From assembly GCA_034434335.1 (NCBI GenBank), contig DAOTZS010000090.1:1-5848 (forward strand): DNA of 5,848 bases, written 5' to 3'. The notes beneath the pieces were generated by a model. It worked only from the letters and a program-made list of their open reading frames with translations. It was not told the DNA's origin and searched no databases. This stretch comes from DAOTZS01 sp034434335 (GTDB lineage: Bacteria > Chloroflexota > Anaerolineae > CG2-30-64-16). How positions within the stretch are numbered: position 1 is the first letter of the stretch; every line of letters starts with the position of its first letter. Positions 1 through 5,503 of the stretch are shown here, in pieces. A program made the translations under genes and the position numbers.

Positions 1-91
1 GCTGCCACCTGGCTTATCGTAGCCAAACCAGGCCGAACACTCCGGATCGCCGATGGCAGCCCCGCGCGCAGGCCCAGACCACACTGTCCAT

Positions 92-121
92 ACTTTAGCA
101 CGAAAGGCAAGTCTTTGTCAA
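92..121 (-). promoter_or_regulatory. Leftward sigma70-like promoter
   Basis: Read on the minus strand, a perfect -35 box TTGACA (121-116) is followed after 18 bases by TAAAGT (97-92), which matches 4 of 6 positions of the -10 consensus. It points off the left edge of the window, so its gene is not visible. The perfect -35 is the main support; the 18-base spacer and modest -10 lower the certainty. Confidence 0.45.
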
Positions 122-139
122 TACCCGACCCAAGCATTT

Positions 140-154
140 CTCAACAGAGTTGAG
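140..154. promoter_or_regulatory. Perfect dyad, candidate operator
   Basis: CTCAAC (140-145) and GTTGAG (149-154) are perfect inverted copies separated by AGA. No T-run follows on either strand, so it is not an intrinsic terminator. It overlaps the -35 box of the rightward promoter (150-155) and lies about 20 bases upstream of the leftward -35, the place a repressor serving divergent genes would bind. The regulator is unknown and the assignment rests on position and symmetry only. Confidence 0.35.
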
Positions 155-178
155 CATATTGGGAATCTGGAGTATCAT
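150..178 (+). promoter_or_regulatory. Rightward sigma70-like promoter, probable original mtlD promoter
   Basis: TTGAGC (150-155, 4 of 6) and TATCAT (173-178, 5 of 6) are separated by exactly 17 bases. It faces mtlD. Transcription would start near 185 and run through the whole of MITE copy A before reaching the mtlD start at 603. Without the MITE and its duplication the leader would be about 190 bases, with it about 420. The -35 overlaps the dyad at 140-154, which suggests control by a DNA-binding protein. Confidence 0.4.
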
Positions 179-188
179 TGGCATGTCG

Positions 189-270
189 CCCCAAACCCGA
201 CCCTCCAGCCTTCGGTGGGGCCGAGACGTGAAGACCCGCCACGTGACAGGAGAGGGGGTTGGGTCTGGGG
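189..270. repeat. Long-range imperfect inverted repeat in the mtlD leader
   Basis: The 15 bases at 189-203 (CCCCAAACCCGACCC) match the reverse complement of 256-270 (GGGTTGGGTCTGGGG) at 13 positions, and one of the two mismatches would be a G-U pair in RNA. A second, shorter complementarity (ACGTG/CACGT around 226-245) is nested inside. Together they could fold into a branched leader structure downstream of the promoter at 150-178. Strand composition (C-rich against G-rich) makes chance pairing easier, so confidence is low. Confidence 0.3.
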
Positions 271-279
271 AGAGGTCTT

Positions 280-287
280 GCGCTTTG
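280..287. repeat. Target-site duplication, left side of MITE copy A (GCGCTTTG)
   Basis: The 8 bases GCGCTTTG here recur exactly at 508-515, immediately outside the other end of the element. An exact 8-bp duplication abutting terminal inverted repeats is the signature of a transposition event. Confidence 0.8.
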
Positions 288-507
288 GTAACTATTCAGG
301 CGATGACTGGAAGGGCCACGCCGAGGGCTCGCCCGAGGCGTCACCCTTTTGGGGCCTGCGGCCAGTAGTCGGCCTTCGCCGACCTCTCTGGTGATGCACA
401 CATGAGGGGTGTCAGCGGAGGCCGACACCCCTCGGGCCGGGCCCTTCGGGGCGAGGCCTGGCACGAAGTGCCCAGGGAGGGCGATTTCAAGCGGCCTGAA
501 TAGGTAC
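288..507 (+). mobile_element. MITE copy A, non-coding hairpin-rich element with IS66-type ends
   Basis: The element is 220 bp long. Its left end GTAACTATTCAGG and the reverse complement of its right end, GTACCTATTCAGG, match at 12 of 13 positions, and an exact 8-bp duplication flanks it. It encodes no transposase. The interior is a chain of hairpins: GTCGGC/GCCGAC (368-373/378-383), a 12-bp stem with one mismatch (405-416/421-432, loop GGAG), GCCC-TTCG-GGGC (441-452) nested inside CCTCG/CGAGG (430-434/452-456), and CCTGGCAC/GTGCCCAGG (457-464/468-476). Positions 340-429 match the reverse complement of copy B at about 82 of 90 bases by eye. Ends beginning GTAA with an 8-bp duplication are typical of the IS66 family, so an IS66-like transposase acting in trans is the likely mover; that family link is inference. 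The insertion sits in the mtlD leader. Confidence 0.8.
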
Positions 508-515
508 GCGCTTTG
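508..515. repeat. Target-site duplication, right side of MITE copy A (GCGCTTTG)
   Basis: Exact second copy of 280-287, directly after the right terminal repeat of the element. The bases that follow (TATAGT, 516-521) resemble a -10 box, but no -35 lies at a suitable distance upstream, so I do not call a promoter there. Confidence 0.8.
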
Positions 516-602
516 TATAGTCCACCGGCGGCCCGCAGAGCTGAATCTGTCAGGGCCGCGAACCTCGGTGGAGACTTTGGGTCGTTGGCGAGGGATGGAT
601 CT

Positions 603-1781
603 GTGAAAGAAGCAATCATCTTTGGTGCCGGCAATATCGGCCGGGGGTTCATGGGCCAGCTCTTCAGTGAGTCTGGCTATCGCGTCACTTTCGTTGATAT
701 TGATCGCCTGTTGTTGGAGGCGCTGAACCGGCGAGGGGCTTATACCATACGGATGGTGACGAACGAAGGGGCTGAGGAAGTTACCATAGGGCCGGTGCAG
801 GGGCTCCATGCCGGTGACGTGGCGGCGGTGGCCCAGGCCCTGAGCCGGGCTGAGATCGGCGCCACGGCGGTCGGCGCCAAGGCGCTGCCGCAAATCGCCC
901 CCCTTGTGGCCCAGGGGGTCATACAGCGGGCGCGAGCCGGGGTCAATGAGCCGTTCAACCTGATCCTGTGCGAGAACCTGCATGGGGCGGCTGCCATCTT
1001 CCGCCAGATGGTGCTGGCGGCCCTGCCAGCGGAGTTCCACCCCTTTCTGGCCGAACATATCGGCTTTGTGGACACCGTGATCGCTCGCATGGTGCCACCG
1101 TTGCCCCCTGAGCTGCGGGCGCAGGACCCCAGCCTGATCATTGTCGAGCCTTACAAGGAGCTGCCGGTGGACCGAGACGGTTTCATTGGCCCTCCTCCCT
1201 CGATTGTGGGCATGATCCCCTGCTCGCCCTTCGCCTTCTTCACCGATCGCAAGCTGTACGTCCACAATGCCGGCCATGCCGTCCTGGGCTATCTGGGATA
1301 TCTCCACGGCCACACGTACACTTATGAGGCGTTGGCCGACGACGAGATCTACTTTCAGGTGCGCGGCGCGATGGAGGAATCGGGGCTGGCCCTGCAGCGC
1401 AAATACCATCCGCCAGCGGGGACTCTGATGGCCAGCCTCGAGGACCTGTTGCGGCGTTTTGGCAACCGGGCGCTGGGTGACACCGTCTTGCGCGTGGGCC
1501 GCGACCCAATCCGTAAGCTGGGCCGCACCGACCGCCTGGTGGGCGCGGCCCTCAATGCCCTGGCCCAGGACGTCTATCCGGCCCATCTGCTGACGGGAAT
1601 AGCGGCCGCTCTTCTGTTCGACCACCCGGACGACCCGATTGCCCGGGAACTCCAGGGCCGGTTGCGCCAGAAAGGGGTAGAGGGGGTATTGCAGGAGGTG
1701 TGTGGCCTGCAGGCCGATGAGCCCTTGTTCGACATGGCGGCGCAACGGTATCGCGCCCTGGCCAGCCGATACAAACGGTAA
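603..1781 (+). CDS. mtlD: Mannitol-1-phosphate 5-dehydrogenase
   Basis: This 392-aa cytoplasmic enzyme interconverts mannitol 1-phosphate and fructose 6-phosphate with NAD(H), linking mannitol use to glycolysis. The N-terminus carries the Rossmann dinucleotide motif GAGNIGRG (residues 8-15), in the same place as in E. coli MtlD (382 aa). Other family blocks follow: GFVD (154-157), the polyol-dehydrogenase active-site pattern K217-x4-N222-x2-H225 in KLYVHNAGH, GAMEESG (255-261) and RVGRDPIRKL (297-306). The start is GTG at 603, not the in-frame ATG at 513: homology begins with this codon, and GAGGG (590-594) lies 8 bases upstream. A tiny out-of-frame ATG-GAT-CTG-TGA (595-606) overlaps the GTG and is probably chance. 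No mannitol PTS or kinase gene is visible, so the source of mannitol 1-phosphate is unknown. Two inverted MITE copies flank the gene; the one upstream lies in its leader. Confidence 0.93.
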   Translation: MKEAIIFGAGNIGRGFMGQLFSESGYRVTFVDIDRLLLEALNRRGAYTIRMVTNEGAEEVTIGPVQGLHAGDVAAVAQALSRAEIGATAVGAKALPQIAPLVAQGVIQRARAGVNEPFNLILCENLHGAAAIFRQMVLAALPAEFHPFLAEHIGFVDTVIARMVPPLPPELRAQDPSLIIVEPYKELPVDRDGFIGPPPSIVGMIPCSPFAFFTDRKLYVHNAGHAVLGYLGYLHGHTYTYEALADDEIYFQVRGAMEESGLALQRKYHPPAGTLMASLEDLLRRFGNRALGDTVLRVGRDPIRKLGRTDRLVGAALNALAQDVYPAHLLTGIAAALLFDHPDDPIARELQGRLRQKGVEGVLQEVCGLQADEPLFDMAAQRYRALASRYKR

Positions 1782-1942
1782 CGGTGAGGGCCCAGCGCGC
1801 TGCGGCCCGTAGGTACAGAGTTGAGAAGAGCCGACGCGGCGATAAAGTCAGCGGGCCGCCTGATGAGCCGTCTGCACCGCGAGACCTTGTGCCTCCCAAG
1901 GTATTCCCCCTCTGCTGGGCTACGTCCTTTATAACCTGTTCG
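1782..1942. other. Gene-free spacer between mtlD and MITE copy B
   Basis: No coding frame is supported. An 8-bp inverted repeat GCGGCCCG (1802-1809) / CGGGCCGC (1852-1859) has a 42-base loop, and ACCTTG (1884-1889) / CAAGGT (1897-1902) forms a 6-bp stem with a 7-base loop. Neither is followed by a T-run, so a standard intrinsic terminator for mtlD is not evident. A weak rightward promoter-like pair, TTGAGA (1821-1826) and TAAAGT (1843-1848) with 16 bases between, is noted without being called. Confidence 0.4.
1935..1942. repeat. Decayed target duplication, left of MITE copy B (CCTGTTCG)
   Basis: The 8 bases before copy B, CCTGTTCG, match those after it (CCTATTTG, 2105-2112) at 6 of 8 positions. 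By analogy with the exact 8-bp duplication of copy A, this looks like an older duplication that has drifted. Confidence 0.5.
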
Positions 1943-2104
1943 GTAACATTCAAGCCGATGGAAATCGGCCTCCTGGGCACTTCGTGTCAGGTGTTGGCCT
2001 CCGCCGACACCCTTCATGTGGGCATCACCAGAGAGGTCGGCGAAGGCCGACCTCTGGCCGCAAGCCCAAAAAGGGTGACTTTTAGTCACCCCCTGAATAG
2101 TTAC
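1943..2104 (-). mobile_element. MITE copy B, inverted relative to copy A
   Basis: This 162-bp element is the same family as copy A in reverse orientation. Its ends are GTAACATTCAAG (1943-1954) and, as reverse complement of the right end, GTAACTATTCAGG (2104-2092); one base is missing and one changed at the left end. It folds into five consecutive hairpins: GCCGAT-GGAA-ATCGGC (1954-1969), CCTGGGCAC-TTC-GTGTCAGG (1972-1991, one bulge), GGTGTTGGC/GCCGACACC (1990-1998/2003-2011, loop CTCC), a perfect 10-bp stem AGAGGTCGGC/GCCGACCTCT (2032-2041/2046-2055, loop GAAG) and a perfect 8-bp stem GGGTGACT-TTT-AGTCACCC (2073-2091). It lacks two segments of about 26 and 30 bases present in copy A. No coding capacity is seen. 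It separates mtlD from the next gene and could also act as an RNA-structured barrier to transcription. Confidence 0.78.
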
Positions 2105-2112
2105 CCTATTTG
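2105..2112. repeat. Decayed target duplication, right of MITE copy B (CCTATTTG)
   Basis: Partner of 1935-1942 (6 of 8 positions). Its last three bases, TTG, form the first half of the -35 box TTGACA of the following promoter, so the site was either a promoter before insertion or became one through it. Confidence 0.5.
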
Positions 2113-2138
2113 ACAGATACGCAGCCGTGTGTTATCAG
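2110..2138 (+). promoter_or_regulatory. Sigma70-like promoter of the coiled-coil/peptidase block
   Basis: A perfect -35 box TTGACA (2110-2115) is followed after 17 bases by TATCAG (2133-2138, 4 of 6) preceded by TG at 2130-2131, an extended -10 arrangement. A start near 2145 would leave a leader of about 25 bases before the ATG at 2170. It lies just outside MITE copy B and overlaps its flanking duplication. Confidence 0.6.
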
Positions 2139-2169
2139 TTTAGCGAACGAGAGATCATAGAGGTGGCGC

Positions 2170-3132
2170 ATGGCTCTGACTTTAAACGATGTGCGCGATC
2201 TTACTCAGCTGTTAGCCTTGCACCCAGAATGGCGAGCGGAAGTGCGGCGGCTGGTGCTAACGGATGAGCTGTTGGAACTGCCCGGGTTGGTGCATAACCT
2301 GGCGGCAGCTCAGCTCCGCACCGAGGCCGCAGTGCATGACCTGGTTGAAGCCCAACAGCGCACAGAGGCGCGGCTGGAACAACTGGCCGAGGCTCAGCGG
2401 CGCACGGAGGCGCGCCTGGAACAACTGGCCGAGGCTCAACAGCGCACGGAGGCGCGCCTGGAGCAACTGGCCGAGGCTCAGCGGCGCACAGAGGCGCGTT
2501 TGGAGCGGCTGGAAGCCGTTGTGCAGGAGCTGGCCGAAGCCCAGCGGCAGATGGAGGCGCGGCTGCAGCGCCTGGAAGCCGTTGTGCAGGAGCTGGCTGA
2601 AGCGCAGCGGCGCACAGAGGCTACGGTGCACGAACTGGTGAAAGTCCAGCAACGCTTCGAAATGCGGCTGCAACGCCTGGAGGATCGCATGAGCAAGCTG
2701 GAAGGCCGCGATCTGGAACGGCACTACCGCGAGAAGGTTGGCGTGTACCTGGGCCGCTGGCTGTGGCCGGTAAGGGCCATCTCGCCAGCTGAACTGCGCG
2801 AGACGCTGGAGGCGCGCCTGGACGAGTCGCAAGTCGAGGATGTAATGAACCTGGATGTGCTCATCGAGGGCCGCGCCCGGTGGCGGCCTGACAAACCACA
2901 GGTCTGGCTGGCCATGGAGGTCTCATCAGTAGTTGACCGCAACGACGTTAAGCGCGCTCAACGGCGGGCAGCATTGCTACGAGAGGCCGGCTACCGCGCC
3001 ATCCCCGCAGTTGCCGGTGAGAGGCTGACCGAGGGCGCGGAGGGGTTGGCTAAGGATTCCCCCATTATCATCGTAGAGGATGGCCGCAGCCGGGGTTGGG
3101 AGCGGTTTCTGGCGGATGAGACAGGGGCGTAA
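2170..3132 (+). CDS. Coiled-coil protein with a degenerate PD-(D/E)XK-like C-terminal domain
   Basis: The 320-aa protein has three parts. Residues 1-43 form a short helical head. Residues 44-180 are a long parallel-type coiled coil built from 14-aa units (consensus LAEAQRRTEARLEQ) with two inserted heptads LEAVVQE (114-120, 135-141). Residues about 180-320 form a globular domain whose order D229 (NLDVLIEG), E250-V-S (AMEVSS) resembles the D...ExK core of restriction-like nucleases, but the usual lysine is serine (S252); K261 in NDVKRA could be a displaced replacement. Such coiled-coil/nuclease-like proteins are common, often multicopy, in Chloroflexota and cyanobacteria, and their role is unknown. 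The start is supported by AGAGG (2159-2163), 6 bases upstream, and by the promoter at 2110-2138. No signal peptide is seen, so it is likely cytoplasmic. A 76-base gap separates it from the peptidase gene, which may be co-transcribed. Nuclease activity is not claimed. Confidence 0.85.
   Translation: MALTLNDVRDLTQLLALHPEWRAEVRRLVLTDELLELPGLVHNLAAAQLRTEAAVHDLVEAQQRTEARLEQLAEAQRRTEARLEQLAEAQQRTEARLEQLAEAQRRTEARLERLEAVVQELAEAQRQMEARLQRLEAVVQELAEAQRRTEATVHELVKVQQRFEMRLQRLEDRMSKLEGRDLERHYREKVGVYLGRWLWPVRAISPAELRETLEARLDESQVEDVMNLDVLIEGRARWRPDKPQVWLAMEVSSVVDRNDVKRAQRRAALLREAGYRAIPAVAGERLTEGAEGLAKDSPIIIVEDGRSRGWERFLADETGA
2341..2508 (+). repeat. Four tandem 42-bp coding repeats
   Basis: Four units of 42 bp (2341-2382, 2383-2424, 2425-2466, 2467-2508) encode residues 58-113, each one a 14-aa double heptad. 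The units differ at only a few bases, mostly silent or Q/R changes, which points to recent duplication or slippage within the gene. Repeat number is likely to vary among strains. Confidence 0.8.
2509..2634 (+). repeat. Two tandem 63-bp coding repeats
   Basis: Two 63-bp units (2509-2571 and 2572-2634) encode 21 aa each: one 7-aa insert LEAVVQE plus a 14-aa unit. Their first 35 or so bases are almost identical. They keep the heptad phase, so the coiled coil continues without a break. Confidence 0.7.
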
Positions 3133-3208
3133 GCAGGGCCGTCTCGGCTCGCCACCGAAGACCGGGCTGAAAGTGCAGCGGTTCGTCCTTCAGTATAGAC
3201 GGAGGGAC

Positions 3209-5503
3209 ATGGAGAGAAGAGCTGCAGCCCACATCCTGGTCCTGTTATCCTGTTGGTTGCTTACTCTGGCCTTTCCCCGGCCCGTCGCGAGTGCTCCCTC
3301 TTCCCCGGCGGCCACCTGGCGGCTGCGCATCGGGGTGACTGCCGATGGGCTGGTGCGCCTGACCCCGGCCGACCTTGCGGCAGCGGGGGTTGATCCATCC
3401 ACCGCAGACCCACGCACGTTTGCCCTCTCCAGCCTGGGGCGCCCTGTGGCGATACGTGTGGAAGGCGAGTCCGACGGCCGCTTTGACGCGGGTGACTATC
3501 TCGAGTTCTTTGGCCAGCGTTTCCGGGGACCGGAGATGGAGCAGAAGTACACTGACGAGCGGGTCTACTGGCTGGAGGCAGGCGGCCAGCCCGGTCCCCG
3601 TATACCAGATGTCGAGGCCACACCGCGCGGCGACCTGACCCCACCGGCTGACTTCCTCACAACCCTGCGGGCCGAGGATTCCCTCTTCTGGTGGACCCTC
3701 CACTCCCTTACCATGGACACGCAAGATACCTGGTTCTGGGCCCGGCTCCAACCCCTGGCTGATAGCTTTGTGGAGCGGCCGCTGCCGTGGCCTGTTCCTG
3801 ACCCCGTGCCCTCATATCCGGCCCAACTGCGCGTGGAACTCATCAGCCGCAAATGGAGCGACCAGATCGCACCCGATCACCGCACCACAGTAGCCATTAA
3901 CGGGATACCCCTTCTGGACGTAACCTGGGATGGCAAAGTGCGGCAGGTATTCACTGCCACGGTGCCGGCCGGGATCCTGGCCAGCGGGATGAACACGGTG
4001 ACGGTGGGGGCGTGGGCGATGCCCGGCGTGGGAAGTGACGACGTCTACGTGAATTATTGGGAGTTGACATATCACAGAGCCTTGCGCGCCTGGGGTGATC
4101 AGTTAGACTTCACAGCCCAAACGCCCGGCGAACAGGAGTATCGGATTGGTGGTTGGATTGATGACGCCGTAGAGGTCTGGGAGGTGACCGATCCAGAGCA
4201 GCCACGGCGGCTGACCGGCGCGCGAGCAGAGGGTGATGGGGCCGAGGTGGCGATCCGGTTTCGGGTCATGGCCGCTGCCGGCGCCCGCTACTGGCTGCAG
4301 GCGGTGACCACAGTGGCCGGCCCCGACTCGGTGCGACTTCGGCCGGCCACCGGGCTGCGATCACCGCCTGGCGGTGCTGATGCAGTGATTGTCACTGCCC
4401 ACGCGCTGCGCCCCGCGGCTGAGCGGCTGGCCGCCTGGCACCAGGCCCACGGCCGGCGAGCCATTGTCGCCGAGATTGCGGATGTATACGACGAGTTCAA
4501 TGACGGGGTGCTGCATCCTAAGGCTGTGCCGGCCATGTTGGCCTGGGCCCAGGACCATTGGGAGGGCGCCCCTCCTGCCTACCTCACCCTGATGGGGGAT
4601 GGGCACTGGAACTTCAAAGGGTTCAACCCGGTTGACTACCCACCTGAACCCAACCTCATACCGCCCTATCTGGCGTGGACTGATCCGTGGCAGGGGGAGG
4701 TGCCGGCCGATGCCCTCTACGGCGACCTCTCAGGGGATCAGGTGCCCGACCTGGCGGTAGGCCGGCTCGCCGTGAACACCCTGGCCGAGGCTCAGGTTGT
4801 GGTGGACAAGATCATCGCCTACGACCCCCCTGGCCCCAGGGATGTAAGGGCCAGGGCCTGGCAGCGCCAGGCCCTCTTTGTGGCCGACAACCCCGACGAT
4901 GCCGGCGACTTCCCTGCCCTCTCCGACGAAATCATCGGCCATTACCTCCCTGCCGATCTCTTGCCGCAACGGGTCTACCTGGGGCAGACCGTGCCCGATG
5001 CAGTCACGGCCCGCGCGGCCATCTCCCAGGCGCTGCAAGCGGGCGTCTGGCTGGTGCAGTTCAGCGGCCATGGCGCGCCCGAGCGCTGGACTCACGAGCA
5101 GATCTGGCGTAGCAGCGACATCGCCGGCCTGCACAACGGCGACCGTTTGCCGGTGGTGATGACCTTCAGTTGCCTGGACGGCTATTTCGCCTACCCGGGC
5201 CGGCCGGCCATCGCCGAGCTGATGCAGCGCCAGCCCGGAGGCGGCTCCGTCGCCGCGCTTTCCCCTTCCGGCCTGGGCCTGACCGAGGACCAGCACCGCT
5301 TCCGCCAGCTCCTCATGGAGGTGCTCTTTCGAGAGGACGTACAGGAGCTGGGCCAGGCCCTGTTGGTGGCCAAGCAGCGCTTCTACGCCCGCTACGGCCC
5401 CAACTACCTGCTATCCACCATGATGCTGTATGGCGACCCGGCGATGCGTCTGCCGGCGGGATTGAGATGGAACAACTTGCCCCTGATCTTCGGCGCCAAC
5501 TGA
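3209..5503 (+). CDS. Secreted C25 (gingipain-family) cysteine peptidase
   Basis: The 764-aa product starts at ATG 3209 with GGAGGG (3201-3206) just upstream and a signal peptide: basic MERR, a hydrophobic stretch at residues 9-22, and a VASA site near 26-29. The same frame is open from 3080, but that extension lacks a ribosome site and overlaps the previous gene. Residues 35-110 form a beta-rich head (GDYLEFFGQ), 210-330 a beta-sandwich like the N-terminal part of gingipain/PorU relatives, and about 390-750 the clan CD catalytic domain. Landmarks are LMGDGHWN (D464), PDLAVGRL (513-520), the catalytic His in SGHG (H621) and catalytic Cys in TFSCLDGYF (C655), and the terminal GDPAMRLP. The H-C spacing of 34 is close to the 33 of gingipain R. 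There is no type IX sorting domain; the protein ends soon after the fold in NNLPLIFGAN. It is probably an extracellular or surface endopeptidase; substrate unknown. The stop lies inside the next gene. Confidence 0.88.
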   Translation: MERRAAAHILVLLSCWLLTLAFPRPVASAPSSPAATWRLRIGVTADGLVRLTPADLAAAGVDPSTADPRTFALSSLGRPVAIRVEGESDGRFDAGDYLEFFGQRFRGPEMEQKYTDERVYWLEAGGQPGPRIPDVEATPRGDLTPPADFLTTLRAEDSLFWWTLHSLTMDTQDTWFWARLQPLADSFVERPLPWPVPDPVPSYPAQLRVELISRKWSDQIAPDHRTTVAINGIPLLDVTWDGKVRQVFTATVPAGILASGMNTVTVGAWAMPGVGSDDVYVNYWELTYHRALRAWGDQLDFTAQTPGEQEYRIGGWIDDAVEVWEVTDPEQPRRLTGARAEGDGAEVAIRFRVMAAAGARYWLQAVTTVAGPDSVRLRPATGLRSPPGGADAVIVTAHALRPAAERLAAWHQAHGRRAIVAEIADVYDEFNDGVLHPKAVPAMLAWAQDHWEGAPPAYLTLMGDGHWNFKGFNPVDYPPEPNLIPPYLAWTDPWQGEVPADALYGDLSGDQVPDLAVGRLAVNTLAEAQVVVDKIIAYDPPGPRDVRARAWQRQALFVADNPDDAGDFPALSDEIIGHYLPADLLPQRVYLGQTVPDAVTARAAISQALQAGVWLVQFSGHGAPERWTHEQIWRSSDIAGLHNGDRLPVVMTFSCLDGYFAYPGRPAIAELMQRQPGGGSVAALSPSGLGLTEDQHRFRQLLMEVLFREDVQELGQALLVAKQRFYARYGPNYLLSTMMLYGDPAMRLPAGLRWNNLPLIFGAN

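Larger units (their letters stand above)
1..286. other. Gene-free control region left of the first MITE
   Basis: No open frame here resembles a protein I recognise. Forward frame 1 is open from the window edge to a TGA at 151-153 and could be the tail of a gene entering from the left, but its translation (rich in P, R and S) shows no family features. On the minus strand a GTG-initiated frame near position 85 stays open to the left edge and could be the beginning of a leftward gene, which would suit the leftward promoter at 92-121; it is too short to judge. The stretch is better explained as a divergent regulatory region carrying two opposed promoters, a dyad and a longer inverted repeat, each listed separately. 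Confidence 0.5.

Noticed and set aside
53..394. Forward 113-codon frame spanning the control region and MITE
   Set aside because: It crosses the MITE boundary and target duplication, has no ribosome site and gives low-complexity sequence unlike any family I know.
513..602. N-terminal extension of mtlD from ATG 513
   Set aside because: The 30 extra residues do not resemble MtlD, whose Rossmann motif begins almost at the N-terminus. GAGGG 8 bases before GTG 603 fixes the start.
409..606. Forward 65-codon frame ending in GTGA overlap with mtlD
   Set aside because: Most of it is MITE sequence and there is no ribosome site. The overlap with the mtlD start looks coincidental.
141..1745. Very long (534-codon) open frame on the minus strand
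   Set aside because: It is antisense to mtlD, which has clear family motifs on the plus strand. High GC content with strong codon bias commonly opens such frames. Its translation shows no recognisable domain and runs through MITE copy A.
144..1825. ACAGAGTTGAG repeated at 144-154 and 1815-1825, on both sides of mtlD
   Set aside because: An 11-base direct match is expected a few times by chance in a window of this size, and the flanks do not extend it.
2257..2832. Minus-strand 191-codon frame opposite the coiled-coil gene
   Set aside because: It is a mirror of the heptad repeats in the opposite strand. The forward frame has promoter, ribosome site and a coherent domain layout.
3194..3199. 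TATAGA as a -10 box for the C25 gene
   Set aside because: It is only 10 bases from the start codon, so no ribosome site would be transcribed, and there is no -35 at a suitable distance.
3080..3208. N-terminal extension of the C25 peptidase from ATG 3080
   Set aside because: It would overlap the coiled-coil gene and bury the signal peptide 43 residues in. GGAGGG before ATG 3209 is a much better start.
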